A DNA stretch of 64,000 bases. Origin: Eggerthellaceae bacterium. GTDB lineage: Bacteria > Actinomycetota > Coriobacteriia > Coriobacteriales > Eggerthellaceae. The translations under genes and the position numbers were made by a program. The stretch spans positions 176,183-240,182 of the forward strand of contig CAJTDS010000003.1 of the NCBI GenBank assembly GCA_910575165.1. Direction: 5' to 3'. The notes under the pieces are model-generated. The model saw nothing but the letters and a program-made list of their open reading frames with translations. It was not told the DNA's origin and ran no database searches. This document shows, in pieces, positions 6,730 through 15,284 of this stretch (the first letter of the stretch is position 1; each line of letters starts with the position of its first letter).

Positions 6730-8853
6730 ATGTCCAGCCACTTGAAGAACATCGAGGGCATGCAGATGGAAGGGAAGCTTCCCGAGGTGCGCCTGGCCAA
6801 CACGCCTTTCCGCGTGATGGCGCCCTACGAGCCCTCGGGCGACCAGCCCCAGGCCATAGAGAAGCTGGCCCGCGGTATCGAGGAGGGCCTGCGCTACCAG
6901 ACGCTTCTGGGTGTCACCGGGTCCGGCAAGACCTTCACCATGGCCAAGACCATCGAGGCGGTGCAGAAGCCTACGCTGGTCATGGCGCCGAACAAGACCC
7001 TGGCCGCCCAGCTTGCCGCCGAGCTCAAGGAGTTCTTCCCGGATAACTCGGTGGTCTACTTCGTCAGCTACTACGACTACTACCAGCCGGAAGCCTACGT
7101 GCCCTCGTCGGACACCTTCATCGAGAAGGACGCCTCCATCAACGAGGAGGTGGAGAAGCTGCGCCATGCGGCCACGAGCGCGCTTCTGTCCCGGCGCGAC
7201 TGCATCGTGGTAGCGTCGGTCAGCTGTATCTACGGCATCGGCAGCCCTATGGACTACGCCGGCATGGCGGTGTTTCTGGACAAGCAGAAGGAAATGGACC
7301 GCGACCAGGTCATTCACGAGCTCATCGACATCCAGTACGACCGCAACGACTACGAGCTCAAGCGCGGCACCTTCCGCGTGCGCGGCGACGCGCTGGACAT
7401 CTTCCCGCCCTACGCCGACAACCCGGTGCGCGTGGAGTTCTGGGGTGACGAGATCGAGCGCATCGCAGAGGTGAGCTTCGTCACCGGCGAGGAGCTGGCC
7501 GACTTCGAGGCACTGCCCATCTGGCCCGCCTCCCACTACGTCACCGCCCGCCCGAAGATGGACCGGGCCCTTACCACCATCCGCGACGAGCTGCGAGACC
7601 GCCTGCAGCAGTTCAACGAGGAAGGCAAGCTCCTGGAGGCCCAGCGCTTGGAAATGCGCGTGCAGTACGATTTGGAGATGCTTGAGACCATGGGCTTCTG
7701 CAGCGGCATCGAGAACTACTCGCGGCATCTGGACGGCCGGCAGCCAGGCGAGCCGCCCTACACGCTCATCGACTACTTCCCGGACGATTTCCTGTGCATC
7801 ATCGACGAATCCCACGTCACGGTGCCCCAGATCCGCGGCATGCACGAAGGCGACCGCTCCCGCAAGGTCACGCTGGCCGAGCACGGGTTTCGCCTGCCCA
7901 GCTGCCTGGACAACCGTCCCCTTCGCTTCGACGAGTTCGAGGAGCGCATCCCGCAGTTCGTCTACGTGTCGGCCACCCCGGGCGACTACGAGGAGAAGGT
8001 GAGCCAGCAGCAGGTGGAGCAGGTGATTCGCCCTACGGGCCTGCTGGATCCCCAGATCATATTGCGCAGCAGCGCCAGCCAGATAGACGACATCATCGAC
8101 GAGGCCAAGGAACGCGCCGCCCGCGAGGAGCGCGTGCTCATCACCACCCTTACGAAGAAGATGGCCGAGGACTTGACCGACCACTTGCTCGACCAGGGGG
8201 TGCGCGCCCGTTACATGCACTCCGACATAGGAACGCTGGAGCGCGTGGACATCCTGCGCGATTTGCGCCTGGGCAAGTTCGACGTGCTGGTGGGCATCAA
8301 CTTGCTGCGCGAGGGCCTGGACCTGCCCGAGGTGTCGCTGGTGGCCATCCTGGACGCCGACAAAGAGGGCTTCCTGCGCAACCACCGTAGCCTTATCCAG
8401 ACCATCGGCCGCGCGGCGCGCAACGTGTCGGGCCAGGTGATCATGTACGCCGACAAGACCACCGACTCCATGGACCGCGCCATCAAGGAGACCGCGCGGC
8501 GCCGGCGCATCCAGGAGGCATACAACGCCGAGCGCGGCATAGAGCCCAAGACCATCCGCAAGGCTATCAACGACATTATGAGCTACGTGACCGACGAGAT
8601 GGGGTCGACCACCGCCGAGCAGGTGAACCGCGAGTTGGCCGAGCTGTCGCGCGAAGAGGTGCTGCGCATCATCGGTTCCATGGAAGACGACATGGCCGAG
8701 GCCGCGCGCACCATGGACTTCGAGGAAGCCGCCCGCCTGCGCGACCAGGTGGTGAAGCTGCGCGCCAGCTTCGAGGGGGCGCCGGAACAGGACGTGCTGG
8801 CCAGCCTGAAGAAGACGGCCCGCAAGAAGACGAAGATGCCCGGGCGCGTGTAG
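6730..8853 (+). CDS. uvrB: UvrABC excinuclease subunit B
   Basis: The damage-verification helicase-like subunit of nucleotide excision repair. It is loaded by UvrA, makes the pre-incision complex on damaged DNA and recruits UvrC. The product is 707 residues with the start at 6730, chosen because GGAGG lies 9 nt upstream; frames beginning further left cross the promoter. Visible motifs are Walker A GVTGSGKT, the beta-hairpin region [10 protein letters not shown], helicase motif DES (IIDESHV), [10 protein letters not shown], and QTIGRAARN. The C-terminal UVR domain that contacts UvrC reads [11 protein letters not shown]. Length and domain order are normal. It appears to be monocistronic, with its own promoter and a possible hairpin terminator near 8943-8976. 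Confidence 0.98.
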   Translation: MSSHLKNIEGMQMEGKLPEVRLANTPFRVMAPYEPSGDQPQAIEKLARGIEEGLRYQTLLGVTGSGKTFTMAKTIEAVQKPTLVMAPNKTLAAQLAAELKEFFPDNSVVYFVSYYDYYQPEAYVPSSDTFIEKDASINEEVEKLRHAATSALLSRRDCIVVASVSCIYGIGSPMDYAGMAVFLDKQKEMDRDQVIHELIDIQYDRNDYELKRGTFRVRGDALDIFPPYADNPVRVEFWGDEIERIAEVSFVTGEELADFEALPIWPASHYVTARPKMDRALTTIRDELRDRLQQFNEEGKLLEAQRLEMRVQYDLEMLETMGFCSGIENYSRHLDGRQPGEPPYTLIDYFPDDFLCIIDESHVTVPQIRGMHEGDRSRKVTLAEHGFRLPSCLDNRPLRFDEFEERIPQFVYVSATPGDYEEKVSQQQVEQVIRPTGLLDPQIILRSSASQIDDIIDEAKERAAREERVLITTLTKKMAEDLTDHLLDQGVRARYMHSDIGTLERVDILRDLRLGKFDVLVGINLLREGLDLPEVSLVAILDADKEGFLRNHRSLIQTIGRAARNVSGQVIMYADKTTDSMDRAIKETARRRRIQEAYNAERGIEPKTIRKAINDIMSYVTDEMGSTTAEQVNRELAELSREEVLRIIGSMEDDMAEAARTMDFEEAARLRDQVVKLRASFEGAPEQDVLASLKKTARKKTKMPGRV

Positions 8854-9112
8854 GGCGCCCGCCTGCCGCCTGCCGGCGGACGGTTTCCCCGTTCGCGCCC
8901 GTAGAAGGGCTTGCAGGCGACGGGGCGGCACGGCTTATCGTCGCGGCCTGGGCGAGGGTCCCTCCGGGCAGGCCGCTTTCCAGTGCGGGCGGCGGTCGGC
9001 TTTCCGTTTGCGCGCCGCGCTGGCTTGCGGCTTTCGCCCGTAGCGGCCAGAGCGGCGCGCCAAGGGTTGGAAGGATTGTCGAAAGTCTGAAAGAAAACTG
9101 AAAAAAGGCTCA

Positions 9113-9141
9113 TTGATGTGGTCATTTATGCTGTTTATATG
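9113..9141 (+). promoter_or_regulatory. Distal promoter of the foldase lipoprotein
   Basis: TTGATG at 9113-9118 and TATATG at 9136-9141 are separated by 17 bp, within an AT-rich patch. It would give a leader of about 135 nt. Confidence 0.45.
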
Positions 9142-9234
9142 CAACGGCGGAGGCTTTGTCGACAAACGGTGCCGCAATGGGCAAAATGTATACGAAAAGG
9201 CTAGGCTTTCTAGGGATTGCTGCGCTTTCGGGTC

Positions 9235-9268
9235 TTGGCGGTCCGTCTAGCCGAGTCTATGGTACAAG
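9235..9268 (+). promoter_or_regulatory. Proximal promoter of the foldase lipoprotein
   Basis: Two overlapping readings exist: TTGGCG (9235-9240) with TATGGT (9258-9263) at 17 bp, or an extended -10 TGGTACAAG at 9260-9268. The second matches the box seen before uvrB, rlmB and others in this window. The start codon is at 9285, so the leader would be very short. Confidence 0.5.
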
Positions 9269-9284
9269 AGAAGGGATTGCTTCT

Positions 9285-10658
9285 ATGAAGAATCTTCGCC
9301 GTTTGAAGGTCGCCGGCCTGACGGCCATGGCGGTCGCCCTTGGCGGGTGCCTGTACGCCTGCGGGGGCAACAATGGTGGCGATGGTGGCGATGGTATCGA
9401 GAACACCTCGCAGGGCACTGCGGCTACGGTTTCCGTGGAGGTCAACGGGGTTTCCAAGAGTGGCGTGGTGGGCGAGAAGGCCGTGACCGACTACGTGGCC
9501 GACTTCCGCACCGATACCGGTTTGGAGTCCGACGAGGCGTGGGCCGAGTGGATGGTCACCAACGGCTACACCCCCGAGACGGTGCGCGACGACGTGGTGA
9601 ACTACTACGTGCGCGAGCTGCTGCTCGACTACGCTGCCGAGGCCTACAACGTCTCCGTGACCGACGAAGAGGTGGCCGAGCAGCTGGACCTGGCCAAGTC
9701 GCAGTTCGAGTCCGACGAGGCATGGGCTGCCGCCCTCGAGGCCTCAAACCTGACCGAAGAGACCTACATGGAAGAGGTTATTCGCCCCAACCTGCTGCAG
9801 CAGAAGCTGTCTGCCGAGCTGGAGACCCAGGAGAGCGCCGGCGCCGAGCCCGTTGACGAGGACGCCCAGGTTCTCGAGCTTGCCAACGCCAACGCCGACT
9901 ACATCGACGGCGCGAAGCGCTCCAGCCATATCCTGTTCCTGACCAAGGACGAGAACGGCAACGATCTGTCTGCCGAGCAGAAGGCTGAGCTGCGCGAAGA
10001 GGCCGAGGACCTGCTCGCCCAGCTGCAGGCCGGCGAGATCGAGTTCGCCGACGCTGCCGCCCAGTACTCCGACGACAGCTCCTCCACCAGCGGTGGCGAT
10101 GTGGGCTACGACAAGCTGGGCGGCGGCTTTGTGACCGCTTACCAGGACGCCCTTGACGAGCTGTCCGTGGGCGAGATGAGCGGCGTGGTGGAGACCGACT
10201 ACGGCTACCACATCATCCTGTGCACCGACGAGCTTTCCGTGCCTGCCGGCGGCTACACCTCTGTCGATCAGATTCCCGCCGACCTGCTGTCCTCGCTGCA
10301 GGGTCAGGTGAGCAGCAGTGCTTCGACCTTCGACTTCTACACCTGGTTCGCGAACCTGCAGGAGGCCGCCGTCATCGAGATCTCTCCGATGCCCGAGGGA
10401 CTGCCCTATGACATCGACCTGTCCGCCTACAACGTGTCCTCCGCTGACGACGTGACCCTGACGGCGCCCGAGACCCCCGACGACACCACCACCCAGGGCG
10501 AGCCAGCTCAAACCGAGGGCCCTGAGCCCGCGGCCGACGGCGAGCCGAAGGCTGATGGCTCCGAGCCTGCGGATAGCGCCGGCCCAAATGCGGCTGACGA
10601 AGATGCCGCTGCCAACGGTGCCGGTGCCCAGGGCAACGCTGGCACCAACAACCAGTAA
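9285..10658 (+). CDS. PrsA/SurA-like lipoprotein foldase (PpiC-type peptidyl-prolyl isomerase)
   Basis: A 457-residue extracytoplasmic chaperone expected to help fold secreted proteins. The ATG at 9285 is preceded by AGAAGGGA. The signal peptide MKNLRRLKVAGLTAMAV ends in a lipobox with candidate cysteines in GGCLYAC. A SurA-N-like helical domain follows (roughly 45-200), then a parvulin/PpiC domain (about 210-325) with SSHILF, a FADAAAQYSDD segment, GGDVGYDKLGGG and TDYGYHIIL. The last 80 residues are a Thr/Pro/Glu/Ala/Asn-rich tail likely to be disordered and to lie in the cell wall. The gene stands alone between its own promoter and a strong terminator. Confidence 0.9.
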   Translation: MKNLRRLKVAGLTAMAVALGGCLYACGGNNGGDGGDGIENTSQGTAATVSVEVNGVSKSGVVGEKAVTDYVADFRTDTGLESDEAWAEWMVTNGYTPETVRDDVVNYYVRELLLDYAAEAYNVSVTDEEVAEQLDLAKSQFESDEAWAAALEASNLTEETYMEEVIRPNLLQQKLSAELETQESAGAEPVDEDAQVLELANANADYIDGAKRSSHILFLTKDENGNDLSAEQKAELREEAEDLLAQLQAGEIEFADAAAQYSDDSSSTSGGDVGYDKLGGGFVTAYQDALDELSVGEMSGVVETDYGYHIILCTDELSVPAGGYTSVDQIPADLLSSLQGQVSSSASTFDFYTWFANLQEAAVIEISPMPEGLPYDIDLSAYNVSSADDVTLTAPETPDDTTTQGEPAQTEGPEPAADGEPKADGSEPADSAGPNAADEDAAANGAGAQGNAGTNNQ

Positions 10659-10704
10659 GCCCGATTGGCTTCGGCTTTCGAGCCCGGCTGCGAATCGAAC
10701 CCGA

Positions 10705-10741
10705 GCGTCCCGCTGCTGTGTCGGCGGGACGCTTTTCTATT
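10705..10741 (+). terminator. Intrinsic terminator of the foldase gene
   Basis: GCGTCCCGC at 10705-10713 pairs perfectly with GCGGGACGC at 10724-10732, followed directly by TTTTCTATT. A textbook Rho-independent terminator. Confidence 0.92.
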
Positions 10742-10758
10742 CGCGCGTGCGAAGGCTT

Positions 10759-10767
10759 TGGTACAAT
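10759..10767 (+). promoter_or_regulatory. Extended -10 promoter of rlmB-yacP
   Basis: TGGTACAAT at 10759-10767, an extended -10 box with no obvious -35 because the foldase terminator sits immediately upstream. The start codon is 84 bp downstream. Confidence 0.6.
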
Positions 10768-10850
10768 AGCGAGCCGCGCATGCCGCCGGCGCCGATCCCG
10801 GCCTCGGCGGAGGGCGCGGCGCCAACCAGCGTATCCCAGAGAGGTTTTCC

Positions 10851-11597
10851 ATGGCTGACTACATAGAGGGCAAGCGCCCGGTTATCGAGGCGTTCCGCGT
10901 GGGAGTGCCTCTGAAGCGCGTGCTCATCGGCGATTTCGTGAAGCGCGACCCCATGATCGAGGATATCATGCGCAAGGCCCGTCGCTTCGACGTGCCTGTG
11001 AAGATGGTTCCGCGCAAGACTTTGGACGACCTGTCGGCTCGGGGCAGCCATCAGGGAGTGGCGGCCGAAGCGGCTCCGTTTCCCTATGTGGGCATCGGTG
11101 AGATTATAGACGCGGCCCAGGGGAAAGCTGAATCCTGCGACGGGGCTGCTCTGGTGGTGCTGTGCGATCACATCACCGATGCCGGCAACTTCGGAGCCAT
11201 CGCCCGCAGCGCCGAGGCAGTAGGGGCGGTGGGCCTGGTGGTGCCCAACAAGCGCTCCGCCCGCGTGGAGGCCTCCACCTACAAGAGCTCCGCCGGCGCC
11301 ATTGCCCATATGCCCGTGGCCCAGGTGTCGAACATGGTGCAGTCGATCGGCCGCCTGAAGGAGGCCGGCTTCTGGGTAGTGGCCGCCACCGAGCATGCCG
11401 AGCCCGTGGCCTGGGACGTGAACATGAAGGGCAAGATCGCGCTCGTGCTGGGCAACGAGCAGGAAGGCGTCTCGCGGTTGGTGCTCGAGCACTGCGACCT
11501 GTTCGCGCGGCTGCCCATGAAAGGCGACATCGAGTCGCTCAACGTGGCCCAGTCCGCCACGGCCCTCATGTACTTCTGGCTTCAGCAGAACTCCTAG
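10851..11597 (+). CDS. rlmB: SpoU-family 23S rRNA (guanosine-2'-O)-methyltransferase
   Basis: A 248-residue TrmH/SpoU-type methyltransferase of the RlmB branch, which methylates the ribose of G2251 in the 23S P-loop using S-adenosylmethionine. An N-terminal substrate-binding domain (GKRPVIEAF, residues 6-75) is followed by the knotted catalytic domain. The three SPOUT motifs are visible: NFGAIARSAEA, LVLGNEQEGVS and SLNVAQSATALMYF. The ATG at 10851 follows AGAGAGG. The yacP gene begins 10 bp after its stop. Closely related RNA 2'-O-methylases look alike, so the exact target is inferred from the family. Confidence 0.9.
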   Translation: MADYIEGKRPVIEAFRVGVPLKRVLIGDFVKRDPMIEDIMRKARRFDVPVKMVPRKTLDDLSARGSHQGVAAEAAPFPYVGIGEIIDAAQGKAESCDGAALVVLCDHITDAGNFGAIARSAEAVGAVGLVVPNKRSARVEASTYKSSAGAIAHMPVAQVSNMVQSIGRLKEAGFWVVAATEHAEPVAWDVNMKGKIALVLGNEQEGVSRLVLEHCDLFARLPMKGDIESLNVAQSATALMYFWLQQNS

Positions 11598-11607
11598 GAA
11601 TGGCGCC

Positions 11608-12141
11608 ATGGCTCGCGAACGCAAGAGGCTGCTCGTCGTCGACGGCTACAACGTGCTGCGCAGCGGCAGCCGCTATCGCCTGAGCAGCAGCGAGGACTAC
11701 ACCGACGACGCGTTCAACAGCGCTCGCGACCGCCTCATCGACGACGTGGTGAGCCTGGCCGGGCGCGATAGCAGTGCTATCATCGTGTTCGACGGCGCCG
11801 GCAACCAGTTTTCAACCGGCCAGCCCACGGTGGTGGGCGGCGTGCGCATCGTGTTCAGCCCGGCGGGGCAGTCGGCGGACAAGGTGATCGAGAAGCTGGC
11901 GCGCGATGCGCGGGAGCGCGGCGTGGAAACCATGGTGGTGACCAGCGATGCCTCCATCCAGAACACCGTGTTCGGCTACGGCGTGGACCGCATGAGCGCC
12001 GACGGGTTCTCCCGCGAGGTGGACTCCTACTACGAGCAGGCGAAGTTGGACGATTCGCCGAAGGTGGCGATCAAGAACACCCTGGCCGAGCGCATCAGCC
12101 CCGAGGCTCTGGCGAAGTTGAGGGCGCTGCGAGATTCCTGA
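11608..12141 (+). CDS. NYN-domain ribonuclease of the YacP/Rae1 family
   Basis: A 177-residue PIN-like NYN domain protein. The N-terminal signature LLVVDGYNVL and conserved acidic positions in DDAFNSARDRLIDDV, IIVFDGAGN and VVTSDASIQ fit the YacP family. In Bacillus subtilis the member Rae1 (YacP) cleaves mRNA in the ribosomal A site. The gene directly follows rlmB, an arrangement also found in Firmicutes, where rlmB and yacP are neighbours near cysS. The ATG at 11608 has only a weak purine stretch upstream and probably relies on coupling to rlmB. Role in translation-linked RNA decay is inferred from the family. Confidence 0.88.
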   Translation: MARERKRLLVVDGYNVLRSGSRYRLSSSEDYTDDAFNSARDRLIDDVVSLAGRDSSAIIVFDGAGNQFSTGQPTVVGGVRIVFSPAGQSADKVIEKLARDARERGVETMVVTSDASIQNTVFGYGVDRMSADGFSREVDSYYEQAKLDDSPKVAIKNTLAERISPEALAKLRALRDS

Positions 12142-12161
12142 TTCTCCGTTTGCGGTTGGGG

Positions 12162-12498
12162 GGCACATGGCGCAGGGGTCCGTGCTCGGACAGTCCTGGG
12201 CTCGCGCCCGAACGCTTCGCGTTCCGCGCTCGTGCGGAACTGCGCGCGGACCCCTGCGCCATGTGCCCGTGCAGCTCACATGAAGCTTGCGCTCGGCAGT
12301 CCTGGGTTCGGGCACCGAACGCTTCGCGTTCTGCCCTCGTGCGGAACTGCGCGCGGACCCCCGAGCCGTGGGCCCATGCAGCTCATATGGAGTCCGTGCT
12401 CGGCAGTCCTGAGCTCGGGCACCGAACGCTTCGCGTTCCGCCCTCGTGCGGAACTGCGCGCGGACCCCTGCGCCGTGAGCCCGTGCAGTTTGTGCGGG
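12162..12498. repeat. Array of three 107-bp structured repeats with a 21-bp inverted repeat
   Basis: Three imperfect direct repeats start at 12184, 12291 and 12398, so the period is exactly 107 bp twice. Each unit contains the small palindrome GAACGC-TTC-GCGTTC, then CCTCGTGCGGAAC or CGCTCGTGCGGAAC, and ends near a GCGCGGACCCC block. The first unit is also enclosed by a perfect 21-bp inverted repeat (12162-12182 and 12247-12267). No coding sense is conserved between units: the reading frames through them differ. The array fills the whole gap between the convergent yacP and gshA genes and would fold strongly in RNA on either strand. Confidence 0.85.
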
Positions 12499-13833
12499 CT
12501 AGAGGCTTTCCAGGTCGGCTAGCGTTTTGCGCTGGGATACCAGCTCTTCCAGGGGGACCAGGTGCCCCAGCTCGTCTTGCGCGAGTCCCTGCTTGGCCAG
12601 GGCGACTACGGTATCTGCCAGCTCGGCGGCGGTGCGGCCGTAGATGATGCCGTCGTAGCCGTTCTGCATGAGGCTTTCCTGGGCGGCCACGTAGTCTTCG
12701 TCGGTCACCGTGCCCAGAAGCTCATCGAGGGCTTCCAGGTTCTCGTCGCTGTAGAAGACGCCCTTCACCAGCGCGGCGTAGGCGATGGCGAAGGGGATGG
12801 GCATGCTGTCGGCGGGGCGGATCTCCACGTAGTTCTTCAGGCGCACGTCGGTGAAGAACATAGAGACCGCGTGCTCCACTTCCGCCGGCGTCATGGTGCG
12901 GTTGGCGTAGATCTGGCCGAAGGTGCGGTCCTCGAAGCACCATTGGTTGGTGGTGCACGATACCAGGATGGCGGGCGTGTCCAGGATGTAGCTGGCATAG
13001 TCCTCCAAGGTGAACGCTGGGTCCAGCGCGCCGGGGACGAGCCCGCAGCGGTCGGGGTCGGTGTGCTGCCACATGGAGGTGCGCATCATCTGGTGGGTGC
13101 GCGGCTGTCCCTCGAACATGGGCGCGTTGTCCGCCATCAGCGCGAACAGGGGGCACAGGCTGAAGGCCAGCCGCAGCTTGCGCAGGCAGTCCGGCACGCT
13201 CACGAAGTCGATGGACACCTGGGTGCTGGCGCTTCCTCGCATCATGCACACCCCTTCGCTGTCGCGCTCTCCCAGATACATGTTCATGAACTGGTAGCGG
13301 CGCTTGGGGATGAGCTCCAGGCTGCGGGCCTTGGCGGTGGGGTGGTAGCCCACGTTGCAGAGGCGCTCGCCCCACGGACCCAGGATGGCGTCGACGTGCT
13401 GCTCGAACGAGAGGAAGGCGGCGCGCGCGGTGTCCAGGTCGGAGAAGGGACCGGCGGAAAGCTCCAGCTGGGCTGCGGGCTCTATGGTGACCGCTTCGCC
13501 AGGCCGCGCCACGCCCAGCAGGTCACCCTGGGGGTCGCAGGTGGTGCGCGGGTACTCCTTCACAAGGAGCCCCAGCAGCTCCTCCACGCCGTGCTCGCCG
13601 CTGTAGCTCACAGGCCGGCCGTCGTCGTGGACGATGATGTGCTCGAGCTCGATGCCGATGCGCTCGTCGGCGCCGCTGGGCTTGATGCCGCTTTCGTAGA
13701 ACGACACGATGGCCGCTATGTTGCTCGCGCGGGCCGGCTGGTCGGGGCGCTGCGGGTTCTCGCGGGTTGCCCGGCGCTCCTTCGCGGCTATGCGCGAGAG
13801 GGTATCGGCGTAGGGTTGGGGAAAGGCCGTCAT
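12499..13833 (-). CDS. gshA: Glutamate-cysteine ligase, GCS2/EgtA type
   Basis: An ATP-dependent ligase joining glutamate and cysteine through the gamma carboxyl, the first step of glutathione or, in the EgtA branch, ergothioneine synthesis. About 444 residues. Family motifs include GIELEHIIV near the N-terminus, ITIEPAAQLELS-like TIEPAAQLELSAGP, MMRGSASTQVSID and a C-terminal YVEIRPADSMP. Two ATGs lie six bases apart; 13833 is preferred because GAGGAG ends directly at the upstream one. The gene stands alone on the minus strand, with no glutathione synthetase or egt genes nearby, so gamma-glutamylcysteine itself may be the useful thiol (inference). The symbol follows the general family name; egtA is the alternative. 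Confidence 0.88.
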   Translation of the reverse strand: MTAFPQPYADTLSRIAAKERRATRENPQRPDQPARASNIAAIVSFYESGIKPSGADERIGIELEHIIVHDDGRPVSYSGEHGVEELLGLLVKEYPRTTCDPQGDLLGVARPGEAVTIEPAAQLELSAGPFSDLDTARAAFLSFEQHVDAILGPWGERLCNVGYHPTAKARSLELIPKRRYQFMNMYLGERDSEGVCMMRGSASTQVSIDFVSVPDCLRKLRLAFSLCPLFALMADNAPMFEGQPRTHQMMRTSMWQHTDPDRCGLVPGALDPAFTLEDYASYILDTPAILVSCTTNQWCFEDRTFGQIYANRTMTPAEVEHAVSMFFTDVRLKNYVEIRPADSMPIPFAIAYAALVKGVFYSDENLEALDELLGTVTDEDYVAAQESLMQNGYDGIIYGRTAAELADTVVALAKQGLAQDELGHLVPLEELVSQRKTLADLESL

Positions 13834-14012
13834 GGTCATCTCCTCGGCGAGGGTTGCGGTGCGTATCTGTTCCTAACCATCTTATCCTAGTCGACAAGAG
13901 GGACGCGCTACCGTAGCTGAGTCGTTTCGTCGGGAAATCGACATGGGCGCCTTCCGCGGCGCCGGCTTGGCGCCCCGTCGGCCGCCGAGAGTTGTCTGCT
14001 CCTGAGAAATTC

Positions 14013-14034
14013 GCATGGAATCGCGCTTCTATGC
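14013..14034 (+). promoter_or_regulatory. Palindrome upstream of argC, candidate ArgR operator
   Basis: GCAT-n-GAA-n6-TTC-n-ATGC forms a 22-bp dyad about 130 bp before argC. ArgR boxes in actinobacteria are built on TGCAT/ATGCA half-sites, and argR lies in the same cluster. Nothing else is seen in the 333-bp gap between gshA and argC apart from weak -10-like hexamers. Confidence 0.4.
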
Positions 14035-14166
14035 AGTTTCATGAGTAAAATACCAAGGATACGCTCAATACAAGCAGCGGGTGCGCCATGCGCTGAATCC
14101 CTTTCGGGTGCCGTGCGCAAGGGTGGCGCGCAGTCGGCTGCGGGAAAGTTGGAAGGTCGGAAGGTC

Positions 14167-15234
14167 ATGGGCAAAACGGTTGCGGTCGTCGGTGCGGCGG
14201 GGTTCGCGGGCATAGAGCTCGTCCGCGTGATTCTGGGGCACCCCTCCTTCACGCTGGTGGCCGCCACGTCCAACGAGCTTGCGGGCGTGCCCGTGGCGCA
14301 GGAGTACCCCGGGTTCGCCGGCAGCACGGACCTTGCGTTCTGCTCCCACGACGATGCCGCCGTGGCCTCGGCCGACGTGGTGTTTCTGGCGGTTCCCCAT
14401 ACGGCGGCGCTTGCCATGGCCCCGACCCATGTGGCCCGGGGGGCGGCGGTGGTCGACCTGTCCGCCGACTTCCGCCTGAAGGACCCGGCAGTCTACGAGC
14501 AATGGTACAAGGTGCCCCACACGGCGCCCGAGCTGCTCGGACGGGCGGCGTTCGGCTTGCCGGAGCTATTCGGCGACGACCTGGCCTGCGCGCGCGAGCG
14601 CTACGAAGCAGGAGAGGGGGCCCTTGTGGCCTGCGCCGGCTGCTATCCCACCGCAACGTCGCTGGCCGCGGCGCCGGCGGTGCGGGCCGGCCTTGTGGCG
14701 GACGGCATGCCGGTGGTGGTGGACGCCATCTCGGGTGTTACCGGGGCGGGGAAGAAGTGCTCATCCCGCACCCACTTCTGCTTCGCCGACGAGAACGTAG
14801 AGGCCTACGGCGTGGGCTCCCATCGTCACACCCCCGAGATCGAGCAGATTCTGGGGCTGCCGGGCCGGGTTGTCTTCACGCCGCACCTGGCTCCTGCCAA
14901 CCGCGGGCTGCTCTCCACGGTCACCATGGTGCTTGCCCCCGAAGCGCCTCGCAGCACGTCCGAGGTCCTGGACCTGTACCGGAGCGCTTACGAGGGCTCT
15001 CCGTTCGTGACGGTGCTGCCTGAGGGCCGGCTGCCCAAAACCTCGTCGGTGGTGGGCACCAACTGCGCTCATGTAAGCGCGGTGGTCGACGAGCGCACGG
15101 GCGTTTTGGTGGCGATAGGCGCCATAGACAACCTGGGCAAGGGGGCGGCTGACCAGGCAGTGCAATGCGCCAACATCCTGTGCGGCCTGCCGCAGGACGC
15201 CGGGCTGTGCCGCATAGCGGTGCCCGTGCTGTAA
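14167..15234 (+). CDS. argC: N-acetyl-gamma-glutamyl-phosphate reductase
   Basis: Third step of arginine synthesis: NADPH-dependent reduction of N-acetylglutamyl phosphate to the semialdehyde. The product is 355 residues from the ATG at 14167, chosen because it begins MGKTVAVVGAAGFAGIEL, the Rossmann fold with GxxGxxG, and has GGAAGG upstream; the open frame to 14041 adds nothing conserved. The catalytic cysteine sits in VACAGCYPTAT, and the family patterns HTPEIEQ and FTPHLAP are present. It is the first gene of the arg cluster, 50 bp ahead of argJ. Confidence 0.97.
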   Translation: MGKTVAVVGAAGFAGIELVRVILGHPSFTLVAATSNELAGVPVAQEYPGFAGSTDLAFCSHDDAAVASADVVFLAVPHTAALAMAPTHVARGAAVVDLSADFRLKDPAVYEQWYKVPHTAPELLGRAAFGLPELFGDDLACARERYEAGEGALVACAGCYPTATSLAAAPAVRAGLVADGMPVVVDAISGVTGAGKKCSSRTHFCFADENVEAYGVGSHRHTPEIEQILGLPGRVVFTPHLAPANRGLLSTVTMVLAPEAPRSTSEVLDLYRSAYEGSPFVTVLPEGRLPKTSSVVGTNCAHVSAVVDERTGVLVAIGAIDNLGKGAADQAVQCANILCGLPQDAGLCRIAVPVL

Positions 15235-15284
15235 GGTATGCGACGCGCGCGATGAAGGCGATCGGATCGAAAGAGGGCTGTGCA

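Larger units (their letters stand above)
8854..9284. other. Intergenic region between uvrB and the foldase gene
   Basis: No gene is supported here. The left half is GC-rich and carries one stem-loop (GCGGCCTG at 8943-8950 with CAGGCCGC at 8969-8976, then TTTCC) that may end the uvrB message. The right half turns AT-rich and holds two putative promoters for the downstream lipoprotein. Confidence 0.6.

Noticed and set aside
12150..12647. Open frame across the 107-bp repeats into gshA
   Set aside because: It crosses structured repeats and the antisense of a real gene; no conserved protein sequence.
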